Source: Aquanectria penicillioides
Lineage: Eukaryota > Ascomycota > Sordariomycetes > Hypocreales > Nectriaceae
Direction: 5' to 3'
DNA length: 64,000 nucleotides
NCBI GenBank assembly: GCA_003415625.1
Contig: PYIU01000003.1
Location: 5,828,001-5,892,000 of the forward strand
Positions 55,885 through 64,000 of the stretch are shown in pieces. Under the pieces are notes generated by a model that saw nothing but the letters and a program-made list of their open reading frames with translations, did not search any database and was not told where the DNA came from. Positions within the stretch are counted from its first letter, which is position 1, and each line of letters opens with the position of its first letter. The translations under genes were made by a program, and so were the position numbers.

Positions 55885-56776
55885 GTCGCGTGGCGCGCCT
55901 TTTAGCTCAAATCTCCTTGTCTATATTACGTGTCTTCTGGTCATGTCACATAGGGAGTATCAGCGATGGAGTTAACGACGAGGTGGAGTTTCGAGGGGTT
56001 CATGTGTTTTTATTTCCTTGGCTTGGTTTTCGGTTGTCGTTTCGTGTCTCTTATATCCCTATACGCCTTTTGTTTTTTATTTCTTGCTTTTATCGGGATC
56101 AGTTCACCAATACCGGGACGGGGTCAACTGCGCGGGATACGGGCACTTTGGAAGAGGGTTGGATACCACTCATCTTGTCGAATTAAGGTTACCGTTGTTT
56201 TCAAGGATTGTTATGCCGTCGATGATTGGGAGCCCGGATACCCTGTGGGCAGCGACTAATTGTCGGGGAAGAGGAGGACGGCTAGGTGACGCGTGGCCAC
56301 GGAACTTCGGGTCACAGATATGCAACACCACGAGCTGCGTGTCTGATTGCCTACACAAAAAATACAAAGCATTCTTAAACTCTATGGAGCTGCTCCCTTA
56401 ATTCCGTGACCTTTTGTCATTGATCTTGGTCCTCGCAAGTGTCTGGTTCAGGCCACGAGATTCACTGGAGAGACACCAACAACCCTCACCTGACCTGTGA
56501 GTTCTAGCAACTCCCTCCAGATGACCTGTGCTGCTAGAGATGTGAGGACGCGGCCAAGGAAACATTGTCAACATTGGTGACGGCCGTGGCAAATCACTCG
56601 AAGAGGAGAGCAAACACTATTGGTATAAAGGGATTCTTGACGTGAACTTTGGAGGCGTGATCCATCCATCGTTCCGTAACCACATTTGTTCTGTTCTATT
56701 TCGATACTTTCCAAATTAAAATCCCCTTGAGAAAGGTTGTTGTAAACTCTTGCTTTAGACTACTGGGATCCTACTT
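55885..56776. other. Intergenic spacer
   Basis: 892 bp with the transporter 3' UTR and the promoter of the RBR ligase gene. No gene or notable repeat is seen. Confidence 0.6.
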
Positions 56777-58470
56777 ATGGGCGATCGTAATGAAACCCCT
56801 TTCGACCGCGTCCATCCTGAGCTCGTCGACGTCTTGCTTCGACAAGGCACCTTTTCTCACGATAGTCTAGACGACTTATCTGAGGATGCACTGGCCGAAG
56901 CTATCGGGCTGGCCATCTCCCTAACTGACACGGCCGACCAGGTGCACCTTGTGTCTCGGATCATGACAGATGAGGAGGTTGCCGTCCAGGGCCTTCGGCA
57001 TCCAGATGTTCGGAACATGAACCTTCCAATCGCTCTAACAGCTGACGAAAGGGCCTTTCTACGACGATCCCCTAAGCCCGATGCTGATGTTCCTCCTGCA
57101 CGGGGAAGCCACGGTGATTGTCTCATTTGCAATGAACCAGCTCACGTCAGGGTTCCCTGTGGCTGCTTGTACTGCTTGGTCTGCCTCCGCAGAGCTATTC
57201 GGGTTGGCCTTCGCTCCGAGTACGACTTCCCGCCTCGATGCTGCGTCCCTTTTGGTGAGGCAACGATCCGACTCGCAGGGTGTCCAGGCCTGGTTCATCT
57301 CTACCGCATGCTAGCAGTGGAAGCAGCCACGCCTGCCGCAGAGCGAATGTATTGCTCCAGCCCCCGCTGCGCAACCTTTATCCCTCGACCAGACCCAAGC
57401 GAGTGCCCAGCTGAGGGATGGCAATGCCCAGCATGTGGGCGCCGAACATGCCAAAAATGCCGTAGAGCAGGGCACGAGGCAGGGGAATATTGCGGTGAAT
57501 CGAATCAACGAGAAGGTGGCGGAGACGACGAAGTTGTCGAAGATGTATGGGCAGGGATGGAACAAAACGGAGTCGTGAATTGCCCTGGGTGCGGAAGGAT
57601 GATAACGTTGGCGGACGGATGCAACCATGTAACGTATACGTGGTTTTCTCATCGGCACAGGTTTGGTGCGGCTACTGACGAGTGTGTAGATGCGCTTGTC
57701 GGATGGAGTTTTGCTTCATTTGCGGTTCACCATGGCGCACTTGCGCCTGTCCCTTCTACCATGGTTTCTATCAAATGCGACCCATTCGAGATCGGCCAGG
57801 CCAGAAACCAGAGCGCTGGAGGCGGTACCGGCGCAGAGAGCCGACACGAGCAACTAGTTTAGACTATCCAAAGACTATCCCGCAGCTGAGGCCATGGCCG
57901 GGAGAGCGGCCTTTGGCATGGGATGTGCCTCGTCGAAGGATGCCGGGCGTGACTGTTGAGGAACCAACACAACACGTGCCTCTCCAGCAATATCAACCGC
58001 AGACATTGCTAGATGGTACAGGACCCGTAGGGGGATCTTGGAATGAACCTAATGGCGCGGTTCGAGATTTGGAGAGAAACCGACTTCGATTAATCGAGCC
58101 CGAGAATCGCGGAGAAATAAAGACGGGCCAACATGCACATGAAGCCCGCGAGCCCCAAACTCTGGAAATGCCACAAGGAGGCCCACGACCTACTGCTTCG
58201 ATCCAGCCCCCAAAACAGGGAGATGATGAAAATTTTACTCATATTAATAGTGACGAAGTTGCTCGCGACAATGCACACGGCCAGCAATTGACTGAAGTCC
58301 TCGAAAGGGCGCGTGCTCTGCAAAGCCGCGACAGAGCACACGGAAGGACAGAAAGAACGCCACTTCTAGCTGCGATGACAGACTTGCTAGAGATTCTTGA
58401 GGACGAAGAAAGAGATGAGAGACGCCATAGACGAAGGAGGAGGCGAAGAAGCAGAAGTCGACGTGAATAG
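56777..58470 (+). CDS. RBR-type E3 ubiquitin ligase (RING1-IBR-RING2)
   Basis: Two exons, 56777-57633 and 57690-58470, give 545 residues. The intron uses GTATAC...GTAG and falls inside RING2, joining GCNHVT to CACRMEFCFICG. RING1 runs from C115 (CLICNEPAHVRVPCGC...CC), the IBR from about C193 (CSSPRC...CPACGRRTCQKC...) and RING2 from C269 (CPGCGRMITLADGC). Cys282 in DGCNH is the expected catalytic thioester cysteine. The N-terminal 100 residues are Leu/Asp-rich and helical. The C-terminal 250 residues are polar and end in a very basic Arg/Ser tail, which may be a nuclear signal. Fungi have many such RBR proteins, and the target cannot be inferred. Confidence 0.9.
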
Positions 58471-58701
58471 TGACTGGACGTGTTTACATCAGAGTTCGGA
58501 GTGTGAAGTCATGCACGAAAGGGTCAAAGGTCACGTGGACTAAGACGTCTAACGTCCATGTCAATTTCTTTATTGATCGTCTTCATGTTGAATAGAGGAT
58601 CAAGAGGTAGGCATCGCTTTCGTTCCTTGACTACGTAGTTTTGGAAGCGTTGCTAGGGTGGGGTCGAAATCTGGTTGATCACTTAGCTCTTATGTAGCCA
58701 A

Positions 58702-59784
58702 CTAAGCACTGGATACCACTGAATCGTTTAGAAACTTAATAGCGTTCCGAAGACTCTGGTAAGCAGTCACACTTTCTCCACTCTCCGACTCAATATCAAC
58801 ATTGCCAACTCTGACGTCAAAGCCATGCTCTGCGTCCGTAGGAAACTCGGTGTAGACTGCAACTCCCGCCGCACGAAGTTTCTCAGCTGCCTCTATGCTT
58901 GGCTCAACGGGCACGGCGGAATCATTTTTGCCGTGCACAAGCATTGTGCGAGGAAGCTTCTTCAGGTCTGCGAAGGAGAGGGGGAACAGGTTTCGGTGGT
59001 TCTGGGGGATGGCTTCGCTTCCTTCCTTCGCTATGGCCTGGGCGAGTCCCGAGACACCAGTTACGTAGTCTGGGAAAATCGCGTCGACGTGAAGTGCAGC
59101 AACCAGGGCGCCTCTTGGTTCATCCAGAGCTTCCCTAAAGATGGGGTAACCAGAGATTGTAGGTCTGTCATCGTTTTCTTTCGCCATGGGGAAGCTGTCC
59201 AAAATAGGCTTCGTCTCAATCGGTGGCCTACCAAAAACGTTGGATCCAGGGGTCGTATATCGAGAAAAGGTGGCATCCAGCATGCCGTAAATCGACAAAA
59301 GTGCACTTGGCTGCTTCTCGACGCTGGCGGCAGTCGTAAGAGCTAGGTAACCTCCTGCGCTTGATCCCGCGACTAGGACAGAGCCGATTTTGCGTCCAAT
59401 TATCTGGGGAAGAGATTCCAATACCCAGTTATAGGCGTCAACAGCGTCTGCAACGGGTCCTTGGGCCGTGGTCTCTGGAATTAATCGATAATCTGGGGTT
59501 ACGAATATCCATTTCCTAGCCGCACACGCATTCACAAGCCAGTACGGAAGAAAAGAGTATCGATCACCAAAGACCTAGAGGCAAGAGTTAGTAGTGTTAC
59601 GTAAAATCCAGAATCGAATCCGTACAAGGAAGCCTCCGTGGTAGTGTATCAACACAGTGCTATCTCCCTCCCCTGCTTGTTCTGGGTACGCAACATCCAC
59701 TTTGATATCACCGTGTGGGGTGGATTTGTAGCTTAATGTCTTTGATGTGTACCCACCAAAGTCCTTAAGGGGAAATGAAGACAT
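58702..59784 (-). CDS. Alpha/beta hydrolase, HSL-type esterase
   Basis: Two exons, 59784-59626 and 59574-58702, give 343 residues. The oxyanion motif HGG is at residues 49-51 (HYHGGFL) and the nucleophile elbow GSSAGG has Ser125. The acid is likely Asp in VHGKNDSAVP and the base His in DAEHGFDV. No signal peptide is present, so it is intracellular. It belongs to the hormone-sensitive-lipase-like esterases acting on short acyl esters or lactones. It converges with the RBR gene. Confidence 0.88.
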
Positions 59785-60616
59785 GGTGAGAATATATAAT
59801 ATATATTTTGAGTGGTGGGCTGGATCTTGTGTGACTGAGAATAGGTTTAAGTGTAGTGAAGTAGATTAGATGCCGTGGGGCCCGAGGTTGACGATTAGCC
59901 TCTATTTAAAGTGAGATGAGAGATCAGCCAAGCACTAATGCAGGTCACATCATATTCCGCAGGCCCTCCCTCACTCGGAGACACCTCGGCTTTTCGGCCT
60001 AGACCCTGGGGTGCTAGTCGCAATCGTCTGCTCCACATCCAACACTATGTCTCTGGTGGATAAAATAAAGTCTGATCGGAAGCGGAGCGACATAGTTTAT
60101 AAAAGTGAGGCAAAGGATCAAATATCGCCGAAAGTTGAAGTATTTCCAATTATTTTTCATCATCCATCTATCATGGGAAAGATGCAGATAGAGAACACGA
60201 CAATGACGGGTCTTAGATCAACCAAGCTGCCGTGACAGATGTAGAATATCCATAGAACATGCTCATCAATTTAAGTGCAGTGGACTTCGGAAAGTTCCGT
60301 TCCATCAACCTCTGAAGTTCAATTGAGTTCTCTCGCCAATTCTTGTTCGTTTTGAATGCCTCTTCTTTCCAACAGGCCTCGTGTATTTGAGGACGGCGTT
60401 TGGGGAAGACACGGTCAACCATATTGGAGAGTCCTCTCTTTAGTATATCAAATTGCACGGGGAATCTAGAGTTAAAGAGTCGTTAATAATATCATTATCA
60501 AAAACATCTGAAATGGCGCAGAAGTAACGAACAGCTCATGGGGTACAATGGCGGATATCAATAGTGAAATCATATTGACGGACCAAGTATATACACGCAA
60601 CAAACTAACCCTCCGA
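59785..60616. other. Intergenic with a possible exon relic
   Basis: 832 bp between the esterase start and the HET gene stop. It contains the esterase promoter and an isolated open segment, listed separately. Nothing else is recognised. Confidence 0.5.
60237..60470 (-). pseudogene. Isolated exon-like segment downstream of the HET gene
   Basis: Minus-strand segment of about 78 codons with natural composition (QFDILKRGLSN, RVFPKRRPQIHEACWKEEAF, NWRENSIELQRLMERNFPKS). A preceding TCTAG could be a splice acceptor. There is no early ATG. It lies about 150 nt after the HET stop codon in the same orientation, so it may be a relic or an alternative 3' exon. No family is recognised. Confidence 0.25.
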
Positions 60617-62776
60617 TTAGGTCAGGAGGAACCACTCATCATCTGAATGTGATTTAGAATTCCAAAACTGGCCTTCCATTATTCCATAGACACATGCAGG
60701 ACCGATATACTTGAAGCCATCCTCACATGGCCTCAGAACGGCAGCCGTGGAGCACCCATGGAGCACAACAACTATATCGCCCGGCCAGACACTGTGTGTT
60801 CCAATGCCCAAATAGTCGCGAGAAGTTCTGAAAATGGTTTTCCATGCCAACTCTGACATCGATATGAAGGTATGATGCACTCCCGGCGAGACAAAATAGC
60901 CGGCTATCTGTAAAAGCTGTTGAGGATTGTCCATGGGGTCCGCCAACCTCGTAGGGCGCATGCCGCTCTCTGCCTTTGCGGCGGCGATCAGTACCGATAG
61001 ACATCTCACCGCCATATCGAGGGGGGTGGGATTGGAAGTGCCATTAGCAATGATGTGTGCTAATAACTCCATGACAGCCGCGAGGTTTGGACGATCTCTG
61101 CGGTCTTGCACAATATCGAACCAGCTCCCAAGACAGTTGATCATGTTCGTAAAGCATTCTCCTGTCGGGATTTGAGCATCTCCCAGCATAGTTTCAGAAG
61201 TGTTCATCGCCCAAGGTTCACCGACAGCACATATTTCATCAAGTCGACGGCCTTGAACTCTCAATGCCTTTCCGCCTGATTCTAGTTGGTACCGACACTG
61301 AGTTGATCCAGAAACCCTCTCGTCTTCCCGTTTGGATACAAATAAATGAGGCGGATTTGTGGAAGACCACTTTCTCATGCAGCCTGAAAAGTTTGGTACC
61401 CATGATGGTAGCCCAACAGTCCACGCAGGTGACTCGATGACCACAGACAATATGTCGAGGGATTTGTCGTAATGCAGAATTGCTTGCGCGGCTTCTGTGT
61501 AAATATCCGCAAGTGATTTAAGGTAGTCCGGGGCTGGCAACTCGAACCCAAACCGTTTACAAATTCCAAACATGCCGTAAATCTTGTCCTCGGGTCTAGT
61601 TGCCTCTAGTAACAGAGCCGGCGGTATAAGTACCGTCATTAGTGACATGCCAAAATTTGATATTGGCTCTCCTTGCTCTTTCCGCGATATAAGCTCTTTC
61701 ATTGTATCATGGTATTCCAGATATGATCGCCAGTGGCGAACAAGAGGATTGTAGTTGGCTTTCGAGTAAGGGAGCCTGGTGAAATCGGCAGCGACGACCA
61801 TCAATGGTAGATTCAAGAAGTGTTTACCGCAATATAATACTACTTTGCGTGCAAGAACGACTTCTTGGACCACCTAGTTGCCGTTACGATGGTTTATTAA
61901 TGACTGCAAAGAGGAGTAGAAACTTACCCAGGTGCGCCGAAACCATGGGAGGCGAAAGACGCCGTACAATTTCCCGTATGGAAATTGAAGGGTTTCCACT
62001 GAGAGATGTCAGTCCGCGTAATCTAACTCAGATAGTCTAGTGGTCTTACTCAACGCATCGTCTGCAAGCCGTTCATATTTCCTACGAGCGGATTCCTGAA
62101 ATGGACTAGGAATCTTTGCAGCAAGATATGCCTTGTATAGTCCTTTCATTACCTCATATCCTACATCCGATGCTTCATCACCAGGACCTAGATGAACATT
62201 AATTTGTTCGGCACGACTGTATATTTCATCCATTATGGCAACTTGTTTGCTCCTCTCTCGAAGCGCCTCGAGCGTGTCTGCCTGATTGATGCAGATCGAA
62301 TCGACCCAAATAGTCTTTCGTAGCTTTCCACGAAGCATGCGTCGTAGAGCAGAGGCACAGTTGGCCGTGATCTGCATCACCTTTCCATCGATAAGTATTC
62401 GTTCTGAAGGGGCGGGGTTTCCCCAAGTATAGGACAGCGCATGGTAATCAGGATGGTTATCGAGAGAGGCTTCGATAAGAGATCCTTCGAGTGGCATCGA
62501 GTCTAGATCAAAATTTCCCCGCAAATTCAACTGAAGAGAGAGAATTCTGAAATTCGAATCGGATCTCAACGGTGCATAGGCGAAGATCGTCGGGTCTACT
62601 GGGGCTCCACCCAAACTTGGAGGATGAGGGGCTCCAGACGCTACACTGATTGAGTCGTGCGGGATGTTTGGGCCTGGTGGCGGCATGCTTGGATGTGACG
62701 GCCCCGGATCCTGGTGAGGGTTTCTGCCGCCGGTGTCCTCTGTCAGGTATCGGAATAGGCTGGTCAGTCGCCCCAT
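60617..62776 (-). CDS. Heterokaryon-incompatibility (HET) domain protein
   Basis: Three exons, 62776-62050, 61998-61928 and 61873-60617, give 684 residues. After a Pro-rich N-terminus, the HET domain begins with YHALSYTWGN (111-120) and continues through TIWVDSICINQADTLEALRERSKQVAIMDEIYSRAEQINVHLGP; the third HET block is PWFRRTWVVQEVVLAR, restored exactly by the two introns. The C-terminal half is the usual variable HET-protein region. HET-domain proteins, when activated, trigger cell death in vegetative incompatibility, but most paralogues have unknown roles. All splice sites are canonical and the frame is intact. Confidence 0.92.
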
Positions 62777-63704
62777 AATAAGAGGTCAAGGTGGCTGTAG
62801 ACTCTGTAGAATTGTCGGTCGAAGCCGGCGGCGATGAGAACGCATCCAAAGCCTACGCAACTTACCAAGATGGGCAGTCGGAGAAGCTTGCTTCAAATCA
62901 AGATGTTGCTTGGCATCACGTGCCAAGTTTTGACAAGGACGTGCGCCTGGAGCGCTACCCCATGATCTGCAACATTGTAGACTGGAATCTCGCTGCCTCT
63001 CGATTCAGTAGTTCCGGTTGATAAGCGAGAGGGCGCATCGAATCTAAGTCATCATCAATTCACCATTTTGGACAAAGACGTCTGGGTAATGCCTCTAAGT
63101 CATATCCCCGCTGGATATTCGTTCAGCGTCATAGGCGATAAATGACAAGAGCGTAAATTACAAGCTGAAAGCCAAGTTCTAAATGCCTTGGAATTGTCTT
63201 TTTTGATATGACAGCTAAACGGTTCAAGGATACGGACGAGCCGTAAGCAACCTACTAGCTAGCCGGCCAATTTAAACGTTCCTGAACTGTGGACCGAGCA
63301 AAGGGTTGGGGCACCACGAAAAGGTATGCGACTTGGTTTTGGATGGCAAAATACCGTTTGCTAGAATCTATTGATAGACCGCGTGATTGCATATTTCAGA
63401 AAGATTGGTAACCCTTGGCTACAAAGGCTATCTGAACCGGTTCGCACCTTCACACACACCAACACTAAGACTCAAGTAGTCAGCCATGTTTGGTTTCATG
63501 TCAAACCCGGCTATCCCAATTCGCCATGGTGCTCAAACGATAATGGGACCATGCGACACAATCGCGCATAAACCTTAGTCTAATGAAATTATTATTGATT
63601 GAAACGATTACATCTAGTTAAGACGTTCCATGTCTTTATTCGTTGCCAACGAATCCCATTCTATTTTTAGTTCCCTGTAACTCCGGATATACATAAAAGA
63701 AAAC
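62777..63704. other. Intergenic spacer
   Basis: 928 bp containing the HET promoter and the 3' flank of the truncated minus-strand gene. No gene is supported. Confidence 0.55.
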
Positions 63705-64000
63705 CTAAGTGAAAGATTGTCTAGTGTTAACCCGATCGATATCGTAAGGGTTACCGTCATATGATTGACGACGGTGCGAGGCTCCGGTGTGGTGTGAAGC
63801 GCGAGACTGAATAGGGGCGAACGTGGGCTCGTCAACCACTGTAGAAGCATCATCAGAGCCAGAGTCGTCGTCTAGGTGCTCATGATCACCATCTTCTTGC
63901 TTCTCAGGCTCGGTAGCAGCTCCGGCCTGGCTCTGTTGCAAGTTCTTCATGAATGCAGCAGACTGAGCAGCGAACTTGCATCGCGCACGAATTGCCGGTC
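63705..64000 (-). CDS. C-terminal part of an unidentified protein, cut by the window edge
   Basis: A minus-strand frame stays open from the window edge to TAG at 63705. About 98 codons are seen. The segment starts around CKFAAQSAAFMKNLQQ, then is acidic (EPEKQEDGDHEHLDDDSGSDD) and ends with a polar tail (NPYDIDRVNTRQSFT). This looks like the disordered C-terminus of a larger protein. The family cannot be told from this piece. Confidence 0.5.
   Translation of the reverse strand, partial: PAIRARCKFAAQSAAFMKNLQQSQAGAATEPEKQEDGDHEHLDDDSGSDDASTVVDEPTFAPIQSRASHHTGASHRRQSYDGNPYDIDRVNTRQSFT

Overview
The window is nuclear DNA of a filamentous ascomycete. Genes carry many short GT-AG introns with RCTRAY-like branch points. 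The gene set includes TFIID TAF1, an Rlm1-type MADS factor, a HET-domain protein, a Zn2Cys6 regulator, an RCO3-like sugar transporter and a fumarate reductase fused to cytochrome b5. A Sordariomycete, probably Hypocreales, is my inference; no marker in the window fixes the genus.

Layout. 1.9-2.9 kb: a Ser/Gly-rich secreted or surface protein (minus strand). 6.15-23.84 kb: eight adjacent accessory genes: two divergent cytochromes P450, a beta-lactamase-fold serine hydrolase/acyltransferase, a Gfo/Idh/MocA oxidoreductase, an amino-acid/choline-type permease, a class A FAD hydroxylase, a short-chain dehydrogenase and a Zn2Cys6 regulator. No polyketide synthase, NRPS, terpene cyclase or prenyltransferase is seen between the flanking genes. 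25.9-29.8 kb: TAF1, with an apparent frameshift and an unclear 3' end. 35.6-37.7 kb: the MADS-box regulator, behind a long low-complexity upstream region. 39.9-40.6 kb: a fasciclin-domain secreted protein. 43.65-46.0 kb: fumarate reductase, with one apparent base loss. 46-53.6 kb: a 7.6 kb stretch rich in simple repeats and without a supportable gene. 53.6-55.9 kb: glucose transporter/sensor. 56.8-63 kb: an RBR ubiquitin ligase, an HSL-type esterase and a HET-domain protein. The right edge cuts a minus-strand gene.

How the genes may work together. The accessory block carries the parts of a self-contained oxidative pathway: uptake (permease), hydroxylation (two P450s and the FAD enzyme), redox adjustment (SDR and Gfo), acyl transfer or hydrolysis, and a dedicated regulator. 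I could splice all eight genes into full-length frames by hand, but two of them need a GC-AG intron. A near-identical 15-base motif lies in the two divergent promoters of the block, and shorter matches lie upstream of the regulator and the permease. The block could be a satellite biosynthetic cluster acting on a scaffold made elsewhere, or a catabolic cluster for an aromatic or amine compound. The substrate cannot be read from the sequence.

Limits. All exon coordinates come from manual reading of splice signals and phases. No alignment or database search was possible. Family names rest on motif recognition.
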